Shown here in pieces: positions 1-5,888 of a stretch of 8,532 nt of DNA. Source of the DNA: Lysobacterales bacterium (GTDB lineage: Bacteria > Pseudomonadota > Gammaproteobacteria > Xanthomonadales > Marinicellaceae); NCBI GenBank assembly GCA_026990095.1, contig JALSIL010000563.1:1-8532 (forward strand). Direction: 5' to 3'. The notes beneath the pieces are model-generated. The model was not told the DNA's origin. It did not search any database and saw only the letters and a program-made list of their open reading frames with translations. A program made the position numbers and the translations under genes. The stretch's first letter is position 1; every line of letters starts with the position of its first letter.

Positions 1-194
1 AAGAAAACAATGTTTTAACCATAGAACCAGGCATTTATTTTATTGATATGCTGCTCGAAAAAGCCAAAGCAACAAAGCAAGGGAATTTTATTAATTGGTT
101 ACGAATCGAAGATTTCAAACCTTATGGTGGCATCAGAATCGAAGATAATGTTGTAGTGAAAACTGAAAGCCCAGTTAATTTGACACGTGGTTGA
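1..194 (+). CDS. pepQ: Xaa-Pro dipeptidase (prolidase) PepQ, C-terminal 63 residues
   Basis: Only the 3' end is present; the frame is open from base 3 to the TGA at 192-194. PepQ is a cytosolic dinuclear-metal peptidase (M24 family, 'pita-bread' fold) that cleaves dipeptides with C-terminal proline. Two of the family's metal ligands can be seen: the Glu in TIEPG (fragment residue 8) and the Glu in RIEDN (residue 47). They are 39 residues apart, the spacing known for the E381/E420 pair of the related Alteromonas prolidase. The segment between them (GIYFID, then an FNW-like INW, then the FKPYGGIRIEDN stretch) follows enterobacterial PepQ rather than PepP. The protein ends soon after LTRG, shorter than the E. 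coli tail. It converges on dcd with a 10-base gap and no obvious terminator between them. The upstream part, with the two Asp and one His ligands, is outside the window. Confidence 0.93.
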   Translation, partial: ENNVLTIEPGIYFIDMLLEKAKATKQGNFINWLRIEDFKPYGGIRIEDNVVVKTESPVNLTRG

Positions 195-204
195 TTTGTA
201 CAGT

Positions 205-777
205 TTACTTCATCCTTGGTAGGGTTACGCCTTTTTGACCTTGGTATTTGCCTTTTTTGTCTTTGTAGGAGGTTTCGCACTCTTCATCGGATTCAAAGAA
301 AAGAAATTGTGCCACGCCTTCATTTGCATAAATTTTGGCTGGTAAGGGTGTGGTGTTTGAAAATTCGAGTGTTACATGTCCTTCCCATTCGGGTTCTAGC
401 GGTGTCACATTGACGATAATGCCGCAGCGGGCGTAGGTAGACTTACCTAAACAAATAGTCAAAACATTGCGAGGAATTTTTAAATACTCGACTGTCCGTG
501 CTAAGGCAAAAGAATTTGGCGGAATGATGCAGACATCCGACTTGACATCGACAAAGCTAGCAGGGTCAAAGTTTTTTGGATCGACAATGGACGAATTAAT
601 ATTAGTAAAGATTTTAAATTCATCCGCACACCTGACATCGTAACCATAGCTTGAAGTGCCGTAGGAAATTTTTTTATTATCCTTATCTGAAGAAGTGACT
701 TGTCCGTCCTCAAAAGGAGAAATCATGCCATGTTCCAATGCCATTTTTTTTATCCATCTATCTGATTTAATTGTCAT
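205..777 (-). CDS. dcd: dCTP deaminase
   Basis: This 190-residue enzyme deaminates dCTP to dUTP in the cytosol and so feeds dUTPase and thymidylate synthesis. It belongs to the trimeric dUTPase-like superfamily. Visible hallmarks are the GKSTYARCG loop (residues 111-119, with the Ser and Arg used in catalysis), and VTLEFSN, where Glu138 is the general base and has the same number as the catalytic Glu of E. coli Dcd. The C-terminal segment GKYQGQKGVTLP (176-187) closes over the triphosphate. The N-terminus (MTIKSDRWI) and overall length match the ~188-residue version common in beta/gamma-proteobacteria rather than the 193-residue E. coli version. A GAG-containing Shine-Dalgarno sits 6 bases before the ATG. 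It is the last gene of the pgi-apbC-dcd cluster, 22 bases after apbC, and probably shares its transcript. The apbC-dcd adjacency also occurs in Pseudomonas. Confidence 0.97.
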   Translation of the reverse strand: MTIKSDRWIKKMALEHGMISPFEDGQVTSSDKDNKKISYGTSSYGYDVRCADEFKIFTNINSSIVDPKNFDPASFVDVKSDVCIIPPNSFALARTVEYLKIPRNVLTICLGKSTYARCGIIVNVTPLEPEWEGHVTLEFSNTTPLPAKIYANEGVAQFLFFESDEECETSYKDKKGKYQGQKGVTLPRMK

Positions 778-799
778 ATCTGTCTCGTTTTATAGGGTT

Positions 800-1840
800 T
801 TATAAATTGTGAAGTTTTAGTTCTGGAATATCTTTATTTATATCCACTGGTAATTGCGCGAGTAATTGCCCTACTTTCATTGCCACAACCAAGCCTTTTT
901 GAGAAATTTCAGAATCTATTCCCCAAACACTTTCGGGTGTGCCTTCGTCCATGTTTTGGCGGATATTGATGTTTAATGGCAGTTGCCCAAGTAAGTGCGT
1001 ATCAAATTTGGCTAACATTTTGTTTGCCGCACCTTCTCCAAAAATATGCGATTCATGGTTGCAGTTTGGGCAGGTAAAGACACTCATGTTTTCGATAACT
1101 CCAAGCACTGGAATTTCGACTTTTTCAAACATAGCAAAGGCTTTTTGTGCATCTATCATGGAAATATCTTGCGGCGTGGTGACCACAACGGTTGCGGTAA
1201 CCGGTATTTTTTGTACCATTGTTAATTGAATATCGCCGGTTCCTGGTGGCAAATCAATCAACAAATAATCCACCTCATCCCAACGCGTTTCTTCCACCAT
1301 TTGCATCAAAGCCTTGGTTATCATCGAACCACGCCAAATAGCAGGCGATTCTTCATCTATCATATAACCCAAGGACATGCTTTGAATGCCATCGGCATTA
1401 ACTGCAATAAAGCTTTTGTTGTCAGGAGAGGTGGGTTTGCCGTAATCGCCTAGCATTCTAGGCATACTAGGACCGTAAATATCAGCATCCAAAATGGCGA
1501 CTCGTGCGCCTAATTTTTGTAAGGACTTGGCGAGCATAACGGTGATGGTTGACTTTCCAACACCGCCTTTACCTGATGCGATAGCAATAATATTTTTAAC
1601 GCCTTTGATGGATTGGATGCCTTTTTTTGTTTTATGGGTGCGAATCTCAGTTTTTAATTGAGGCTCTTGATTGTAACACGCATTTAGAGCCTGACTGATT
1701 TCGGATTCAAATCCTTGAAAAGGAAATTTTAGCGAGAAAAGTACGGCGTCTTTTTCCTTAACTTCGATTGATTTTCCAAAAGTTAAATCGGTGACAGGAT
1801 TTTTCGCGTTTGCCACGCATTGTTTGATTTCTTTATTCAT
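800..1840 (-). CDS. apbC: Mrp/ApbC-type P-loop ATPase, Fe-S cluster carrier
   Basis: This 346-residue cytosolic protein belongs to the Mrp/NBP35 family, whose members bind and transfer [4Fe-4S] clusters to apoproteins. Residues 1-80 are a short, diverged MIP18/DUF59-like domain; NPVTDLTFGKSI at 14-25 fits the usual DPxTxxDL pattern. The MinD-like NTPase domain has the deviant Walker A SGKGGVGKST (89-98), Walker A'-type ILDADIYGPS (116-125) and the Walker B region LLIDLPPGTGD (193-203). The CPNC motif (257-260) supplies the conserved CxxC that bridges a cluster at the dimer interface. The ATG lies inside the end of pgi, so the two frames overlap by 8 bases, and AAGGTG 7 bases upstream is a good ribosome binding site; translational coupling to pgi is likely. 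E. coli Mrp is 369 residues, so the N-terminus here is slightly shorter. The family call is secure, but the client proteins cannot be told from sequence. Confidence 0.95.
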   Translation of the reverse strand: MNKEIKQCVANAKNPVTDLTFGKSIEVKEKDAVLFSLKFPFQGFESEISQALNACYNQEPQLKTEIRTHKTKKGIQSIKGVKNIIAIASGKGGVGKSTITVMLAKSLQKLGARVAILDADIYGPSMPRMLGDYGKPTSPDNKSFIAVNADGIQSMSLGYMIDEESPAIWRGSMITKALMQMVEETRWDEVDYLLIDLPPGTGDIQLTMVQKIPVTATVVVTTPQDISMIDAQKAFAMFEKVEIPVLGVIENMSVFTCPNCNHESHIFGEGAANKMLAKFDTHLLGQLPLNINIRQNMDEGTPESVWGIDSEISQKGLVVAMKVGQLLAQLPVDINKDIPELKLHNL

Positions 1841-3383
1841 GTTCTAGCACCTTGGTTAATAGTTGTTGGGTTGATTTATCAAGATGAACCTCTTCAAGAG
1901 TATCGTCTTGGATGTGCTCAACTATATTTCGAGCAATGGATTTACCGAGTTCAACTCCTGGTTGATCAAAGCAGTTGATGTTCCATATGACTGATTGAAC
2001 AAATATCATGTGTTCATACATAGCCAACAATTGTCCTAATGAGCTTGGTGTTAATTCTTTGAGTAAAATGGTTGTACTTGGACGGTTGCCAGGGCAGTTG
2101 AATTGTTTTTCATCGTCATCGCTGCCATTCATTAATGCTGCTGATTGAGCTAGCATATTAATGAGTAAATATTTTTTAGATTCTGTTTGTGGACCTAAAA
2201 CACCAATGAAATCAATTGGCAATATATCTTTACTTTGGTGGAATGCCTGAAAAAAAGCATGTTGTGATAACTGACCATGGTCGCCAAAAAGCCAAGGAGA
2301 GGTTGAAACTGTGACTTCTTCGCCGTTGACATCGTGCATTTTACCATTGCTTTCCATCATCAGTTGTTGCAACCATGCAGGCAGATGCTTTAGGTTTGCA
2401 TCATAGGGAATTACGGCATAGGCAGTTAGGTGCATAAAGTTTCTGTACCAAATTGAAATCATTGCCATAAGGACGGGTAAGTTTTCGTTAAATTTTGTGT
2501 TTTTGAAGTGCTTGTCCATTTTTTGAGCACCTGCCAAGAAAGCTAAAAAATCTTTCTCGCCAATTGCCATTAGTAATGGAAAACCAATAGATGACCACAC
2601 AGAAAATCGACCACCAGTTGCATTATCAAAAGGCATAACATGACTTGCAGGAACACCAAAGTCTAGTGCTTTTTGTTTGTTTGCCGTTGCGGCAACAAAA
2701 GATTGATTTGTTTGATTTGGTAGATAGTTTTCTTGCTGCTCTAATATTTTTTTAATTGCATTGGCGTTTTTTAGTGTTTCTATCGTTCCTAGGCTTTTGG
2801 AACTGACACAAAAAAGAGTGTGCTCTATATCGATTGTATTGATTATTGCTCTTAATCTAACATCATCAACACTGGCAAAATAAAGCACTTTGACTCTGCT
2901 GTTCATTTGTAAATCAGTCAACGCTTGAATGGCAACTTTGGGCCCGAGGTAAGAGCCTCCTATGCCAATATTAACCACGGTTTCAACTGGCTTGCCAAAT
3001 GCAGTTAACCACTTACCTAAAGAGAAATTTTGTGCCACTTTAAACATTTTATTTCTATCCTTTGTCATTTGAACAGGTGGATTTGTTTGCCTTTGTAAAG
3101 TGTGTGTTGCAGGCTTGTTCTCAGTAACATTAATGTTATGCCCTGTAAACAGGTGAGTGATTTTTTTTTCAAGTTGACTGGCGTTTGCTAATTTTATTAA
3201 AGAGCTAAGAATTTCTGGAGTTATCCAGTTTTTTGAGAAATCGACAAAAACATCTTCCACCTCAAATGATAACGATGTGGCTCTGTTATGTGATTGACTA
3301 AATAGCACTTGCAAATCTTTAACCGATTCATCACACGCTAATTTTTTTAATTGTTGCCACTGGGCTAAAAAATCTTGATTCAT
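1833..3383 (-). CDS. pgi: Glucose-6-phosphate isomerase
   Basis: This 516-residue cytosolic enzyme interconverts glucose 6-phosphate and fructose 6-phosphate in glycolysis and gluconeogenesis. Both family signatures are present: NATGGRFSVWSSIG (254-267) and the segment ending CFDQPGVELGK (471-481). The expected catalytic residues can be placed by alignment to the rabbit and E. coli enzymes: Arg259, Glu344 in MESNGK, His375 in SQHAF and Lys481 in VELGK. Several substrate loops differ from the usual form: GIGGSYLGP (140-148) has Tyr where GGSDLGP is typical, and SKSLGTIET (195-203) replaces SKTFTTQET. The protein is about 33 residues shorter than E. coli Pgi. The ATG is preceded by only a weak, distant AGGT. 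It heads the pgi-apbC-dcd cluster and overlaps apbC by 8 bases. A strong minus-strand terminator ends 48 bases before its start, so it needs its own promoter or read-through. Confidence 0.97.
   Translation of the reverse strand: MNQDFLAQWQQLKKLACDESVKDLQVLFSQSHNRATSLSFEVEDVFVDFSKNWITPEILSSLIKLANASQLEKKITHLFTGHNINVTENKPATHTLQRQTNPPVQMTKDRNKMFKVAQNFSLGKWLTAFGKPVETVVNIGIGGSYLGPKVAIQALTDLQMNSRVKVLYFASVDDVRLRAIINTIDIEHTLFCVSSKSLGTIETLKNANAIKKILEQQENYLPNQTNQSFVAATANKQKALDFGVPASHVMPFDNATGGRFSVWSSIGFPLLMAIGEKDFLAFLAGAQKMDKHFKNTKFNENLPVLMAMISIWYRNFMHLTAYAVIPYDANLKHLPAWLQQLMMESNGKMHDVNGEEVTVSTSPWLFGDHGQLSQHAFFQAFHQSKDILPIDFIGVLGPQTESKKYLLINMLAQSAALMNGSDDDEKQFNCPGNRPSTTILLKELTPSSLGQLLAMYEHMIFVQSVIWNINCFDQPGVELGKSIARNIVEHIQDDTLEEVHLDKSTQQLLTKVLEHE
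1848..1853 (-). promoter_or_regulatory. Ribosome binding site of apbC, inside the end of pgi
   Basis: AAGGTG on the minus strand lies 7 bases before the apbC ATG (1838-1840) and within the last codons of pgi. It fixes the apbC start and supports coupled translation of the two overlapping genes. Confidence 0.7.
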
Positions 3384-3422
3384 ATTGTCGATATTTTACC
3401 TACTGCATTCTTAATTTAAAAC

Positions 3423-3428
3423 AATATA
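3423..3428 (-). promoter_or_regulatory. Possible -10 element for pgi
   Basis: TATATT on the minus strand lies between the T-run of the terminator and the pgi ATG and would give a leader of roughly 33 nt. The region 15 to 18 bases upstream falls inside the terminator hairpin, and TTGGAT there is a poor, badly spaced -35. A promoter is expected because the gene follows a strong terminator, but the sequence support is weak. Confidence 0.3.
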
Positions 3429-3431
3429 CCC

Positions 3432-3464
3432 AAAAAAAAACCCATCCAATCCTGGATGGGTTTT
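3432..3464 (-). terminator. Rho-independent terminator, strong on the minus strand
   Basis: CCCATCC (3441-3447) pairs perfectly with GGATGGG (3454-3460). A-T pairs from the flanking A and T runs (3437-3440 with 3461-3464) extend the stem to 11 bp. Read on the minus strand the hairpin is followed by nine T residues (complement of 3432-3440), the classic strong form. On the plus strand only TTTT follows, so it may act weakly in that direction. It stops transcription coming from pcnB-folK or from the promoter at 3546-3574. Confidence 0.88.
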
Positions 3465-3541
3465 ATTAATGCTATATTATTTATTTTTGCCCTGTATCGT
3501 TTTGTAGATGGAAATGAAAAGTAACCTGCTTCAAAACATGC
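3432..3541 (-). ncRNA. Candidate ~110-nt small RNA or attenuated leader of pgi
   Basis: A promoter-like pair (TTGCAT, 17 bases, TAATAT, preceded by TG as in an extended -10) points to a start near 3541-3539, and the strong terminator ends the transcript at about 3432. The ~110-nt product has no credible reading frame with a ribosome binding site. GTTTTG and CAAAAC (complements of 3532-3537 and 3499-3504) can pair to make a 6-bp stem around a 27-base loop, upstream of the terminator hairpin. A CCATC segment (complement of 3507-3511) repeats the core of the left terminator arm and could compete for the right arm, as an anti-terminator would. Because pgi starts only 48 bases past the T-run, this could be a free small RNA or a conditional leader. 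I do not recognise a known family, and expression is inferred. Confidence 0.4.
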
Positions 3542-3545
3542 GTCC

Positions 3546-3574
3546 ATATTAGCAATGCTTTGGTGTTTATGCAA
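3546..3574 (-). promoter_or_regulatory. Predicted sigma70 promoter upstream of the pgi leader
   Basis: On the minus strand TTGCAT (complement of 3569-3574) and TAATAT (complement of 3546-3551) are separated by exactly 17 bases, and TGC directly before TAATAT resembles an extended -10. The -35 hexamer lies inside the right-hand copy (minus-strand sense) of the 14-bp inverted repeat. No gene starts close behind it; the next signal is the terminator. Confidence 0.5.
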
Positions 3575-3653
3575 CTATTTGTTATTTTTGTTCAAAATAG
3601 TTGTAATTTTGTCTCTAATCAGCAACTTTTTAGTAATTTGTTGCATAAATACC
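3562..3653. repeat. 92-bp element bounded by 14-bp inverted repeats
   Basis: GGTGTTTATGCAAC at 3562-3575 is the reverse complement of GTTGCATAAATACC at 3640-3653 with one mismatch. The outer end stops one base short of the pcnB-folK stop codon. Inside are further complementary pieces: CAACTATTT (3572-3580) with AAATAGTTG just after 3593, and GCAAC (3622-3626) with GTTGC (3640-3644). The unit could fold into a branched structure in the 3' untranslated region of pcnB-folK, or be a small terminal-inverted-repeat element. I see no clear target-site duplication, so a mobile origin is not shown. Confidence 0.5.
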
Positions 3654-3654
3654 A

Positions 3655-5403
3655 CTATATTTTTTTAATAATGCTGTTTGCTTCACTCTTTTTATCGTAA
3701 TATTTTCCTAATTTCCCTTTTTTTGGGATGATTATCTCATTATTTAATTCGAGCAACGGAACAATAACGAAGCTTCTTTCGGTTATGTGAGGGTGAGGAA
3801 TCTCTAGATGTTGCTGTTTTACCACATTATTGCCATACAATAAAATATCAATGTCGATGACTCGGGGCCCCCATTTTTCAGTTTTGGTTCTTCCCAGCTT
3901 AATTTCAATCATTTTTAACGCTTCAAGTAAATCCACAGGCTTGAGTCTTGTTCTGATTTTGATTGCCGTGTTAATAAAGTCTTGTTGATCTGTTTTACCC
4001 CACGGCTTGGTTAGATACAAACCTGCTGTTTCAAGTGTTGTTATGTGGGCTGATTCGTCAATCAGTTTCAGGGCTTTTTTAATATTGGCTTGAGATTCGC
4101 CAACGTTACTGCCTAAACCCAAATAACAAGTGTGAGATTTAGAGCTTAGTTTTATTTTTTTAACTCGGGGTGGAAAAATAAGCTCTTTTTGTTTTTTGGC
4201 AGATAGTTTTTGAATATCCGTCCACCATTGCACTAATGTTTCGAGTTCTGGGTTTTCGGATTGGCGTAACAATAAAAAGTCATAAGCGGCTCTAAAGCGA
4301 GGGTTCTCTAATGTCGAAAACACCCTTTTGCCTTTGGTAAAATTAAAACGGTATTGCAACAACCAAATATTCCTAATACCTATTTGAATAACTTTGGGAA
4401 TCGCCAGACGTGATCGAGCTATAATAAATGTTTCGTTTGCAGCGGTATTGACCGCTTCATAAAGAGGTACTTTTTTGTTCTCTAGTCGGTCGATTATTTC
4501 TCGTGCAAAGGGCCACATAAAACAAGCAAAAAGAAAAACGGGGGTAATACTCTTACCTTGTGCAATGCGCGAATCGGTGCTGTTAAATGCACGCTCTATA
4601 AAGGATTTGTTGTGGGGACTTTTATCTATAGCAGAGTGAATTTTTGGAAAAATAAATTGAAACAAGTTGAATTTTTTCATTAACCTATAGGCCTCTATGC
4701 CGTTACTGCAATGAAATAACTTAACCAATTCATCAAAAAGCCGTGCAGGAGAGACGTTGGCTATTGTTTGGTGTTCAGATTGGGTGGCTTGATTGATTTT
4801 TTTTGACATTTTCAAACCCAGTTTTGCTTGAAACCTTATCGCTCGAATCATTCTCACGGGGTCTTCAATTATTCGTGTGCAATCATTCCCAATAAATTTT
4901 AGCTGGTTTTCTGATATATCTTTGTAACCATTGCAATAATCCAAAATATTGGCATTTTGAATATCAAAATACAACGCATTACAGGAAAAATCACGCCTTA
5001 ATGCGTCTTGATCAATTGTGCCAAATACATTATCCCTAACTATTTGCCCTTTTTTTAACTCTCTTTGACTGTGTTTTTGTGATCCTCGAAATGTTGCTAC
5101 TTCGTACATTTCATGATTGCAGTAAACATGAGCTAAACGAAAGCGACGCCCAATGATACGGCATTCTCGCTTAAATATGGCTTTTATTTCATCGGGAGTG
5201 GCATTGGTGGCAATATCAAAATCTTTAGGTTGTTTGTTCAACAGTAAGTCACGAACAGCTCCACCAACAATATAAGCTTGGTAGTTGTTTTCTATTAGTT
5301 TAGTGATTATGGCTTGTGCAGAAGGTGAAATTTTACCAGTATCAATACCGTGTTGGGATTGATTGTAGGTTTGAAGTTTGATTTTAGACAATTTTTTCAA
5401 CAA
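3655..5403 (-). CDS. pcnB-folK: Fused poly(A) polymerase I (PcnB) and HPPK (FolK)
   Basis: This 582-residue frame carries two enzymes. Residues 1 to ~410 are poly(A) polymerase I, which adds 3' A-tails that mark RNAs for decay: VGGAVRDLLL (47-56), DFD with the metal-binding Asp61 and Asp63, RRDFSCNAL (136-144) and EDPVRMIRAIRF (180-191). IIGRRFRLAHV (83-93) is the signature separating bacterial poly(A) polymerases from CCA-adding enzymes. A short basic linker (RVKKIKLSSKS, 413-423) leads into residues ~425-582, a complete 6-hydroxymethyl-7,8-dihydropterin pyrophosphokinase of folate synthesis: GLGSNVG (429-435), WGPRVIDIDILL (511-522, with Mg-binding Asp517 and Asp519) and EIPHPHITERSF (534-545). 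In E. coli these are separate neighbouring genes. No stop or plausible internal start occurs at the junction. The start is TTG (or the next TTG), since a TAA lies four codons upstream and no ATG or GTG fits. Only a weak GTGAG precedes it. Confidence 0.92.
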   Translation of the reverse strand: MLKKLSKIKLQTYNQSQHGIDTGKISPSAQAIITKLIENNYQAYIVGGAVRDLLLNKQPKDFDIATNATPDEIKAIFKRECRIIGRRFRLAHVYCNHEMYEVATFRGSQKHSQRELKKGQIVRDNVFGTIDQDALRRDFSCNALYFDIQNANILDYCNGYKDISENQLKFIGNDCTRIIEDPVRMIRAIRFQAKLGLKMSKKINQATQSEHQTIANVSPARLFDELVKLFHCSNGIEAYRLMKKFNLFQFIFPKIHSAIDKSPHNKSFIERAFNSTDSRIAQGKSITPVFLFACFMWPFAREIIDRLENKKVPLYEAVNTAANETFIIARSRLAIPKVIQIGIRNIWLLQYRFNFTKGKRVFSTLENPRFRAAYDFLLLRQSENPELETLVQWWTDIQKLSAKKQKELIFPPRVKKIKLSSKSHTCYLGLGSNVGESQANIKKALKLIDESAHITTLETAGLYLTKPWGKTDQQDFINTAIKIRTRLKPVDLLEALKMIEIKLGRTKTEKWGPRVIDIDILLYGNNVVKQQHLEIPHPHITERSFVIVPLLELNNEIIIPKKGKLGKYYDKKSEANSIIKKI

Positions 5404-5419
5404 CTCACTATTTTATTAC

Positions 5420-5448
5420 TTTACCATTTACTAATATAAGAGGATAAT
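5420..5448 (+). promoter_or_regulatory. Candidate promoter for fdxA
   Basis: TTTACC (5420-5425) and GATAAT (5443-5448) lie 17 bases apart on the plus strand, with four and five matches to the sigma70 hexamers. Transcription would start near 5455 and place the inverted repeat at 5456-5489 at the very 5' end of a ~69-nt fdxA leader. This is the best pair in the divergent region, but it is a weak call. Confidence 0.35.
5433..5438 (-). promoter_or_regulatory. Possible -10 element for pcnB-folK
   Basis: TATATT on the minus strand, about 30 bases before the TTG start, is the best -10 candidate for pcnB-folK. No convincing -35 hexamer is found 16-18 bases upstream, and it overlaps the candidate fdxA promoter on the other strand. 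Confidence 0.25.
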
Positions 5449-5455
5449 GAGCAGA

Positions 5456-5489
5456 TTGCGTTATTACACCTCGTATTGAATTAACGCAA
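5456..5489. repeat. 8-bp inverted repeat in the pcnB-folK / fdxA divergent region
   Basis: TTGCGTTA (5456-5463) and TAACGCAA (5482-5489) are perfect inverted copies around an 18-base spacer. They could be a two-half-site operator between the divergent genes, or a stem-loop at the start of the fdxA mRNA. The sequence shows only the symmetry. Confidence 0.5.
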
Positions 5490-5523
5490 GTTTAACATTT
5501 ATTAAGAAAAATTGGAGAATTAA

Positions 5524-5847
5524 ATGACTTTTGTGGTTACTGAAGCATGTATTAAATGCAAATATACAGATTGTGTGGAAGTCTGCCCTGTTGATTGCTT
5601 TCACGAGGGACCAAATTTTTTAGTTATTGACCCGGAAGAGTGTATTGATTGTACTTTATGTGAGCCCGAGTGTCCCATTGAAGCAATTTACCCTGAAGAT
5701 GATTTGCCAGAAGGACAAGAACAATTTATAAAAATTAATGAAGAACTTTCTTTAGATTGGCCTGTTATTACTAACATGAAAGACGCACCCGAAGACGCTG
5801 ATGATTGGGCTGAGGTTATTGATAAACTTCACTTATTAGAAAAGTAA
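5524..5847 (+). CDS. fdxA: 7Fe ferredoxin ([3Fe-4S][4Fe-4S]), FdxA type
   Basis: This 107-residue cytosolic electron carrier closely follows Azotobacter vinelandii ferredoxin I. All nine cysteines of that protein are present after allowing for the initiator Met: Cys9, 12, 17, 21, 25, 40, 43, 46 and 50. By analogy Cys9, Cys17 and Cys50 hold the [3Fe-4S] cluster, Cys21, Cys40, Cys43 and Cys46 hold the [4Fe-4S] cluster, and Cys12 and Cys25 are non-ligand. The order is CIKCKYTDC, then CPVDC, then CIDCTLCEPEC. The C-terminal half (from ~60) is the acidic extension typical of this family, ending with a DWAEV-type segment and LHLLEK. A clear TGGAG ribosome binding site (5513-5517) lies 6 bases before the ATG. 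The gene stands alone, divergent from pcnB-folK and convergent with the dsbA operon 39 bases away. In A. vinelandii FdI has roles in redox-stress response; the role here is inferred only. Confidence 0.97.
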   Translation: MTFVVTEACIKCKYTDCVEVCPVDCFHEGPNFLVIDPEECIDCTLCEPECPIEAIYPEDDLPEGQEQFIKINEELSLDWPVITNMKDAPEDADDWAEVIDKLHLLEK

Positions 5848-5871
5848 AGCTTACTTAAATAGGTTTGCTAA

Positions 5872-5888
5872 ACTCTTTGAGTGTTTTT
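5872..5888 (+). terminator. Weak hairpin and T-run after fdxA
   Basis: ACTC (5872-5875), TTT, GAGT (5879-5882) form a short 4-bp stem followed by GTTTTT (5883-5888). It is the only terminator-like signal in the 39-base convergent gap, and the T-run overlaps the stop codon of the opposing gene. The stem is too short to be convincing. Confidence 0.25.

Noticed and set aside
216..1453. Plus-strand open frames opposite dcd and apbC
   Set aside because: They lack ribosome binding sites and recognisable protein features and mirror well-supported genes on the other strand.
3416..3547. A 43-codon minus-strand open frame starting ATGGACGCATG between pcnB-folK and pgi
   Set aside because: Its ATG lies inside the predicted -10, there is no ribosome binding site, and the frame runs through the terminator hairpin and its T-run, giving a composition set by those elements.
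3562..3653. Insertion sequence or proven MITE
   Set aside because: No transposase and no convincing flanking target duplication; kept only as an inverted-repeat element.
3432..3654. 6S RNA (ssrS) as an identity for the intergenic transcript
   Set aside because: The likely transcript is about 110 nt, shorter than the ~180 nt of 6S RNA, and no long rod with a central bubble could be drawn.
5476..5505. TTGAAT / TATTAA as an fdxA promoter
   Set aside because: Both hexamers are poor and the start would fall on the ribosome binding site, leaving almost no leader.
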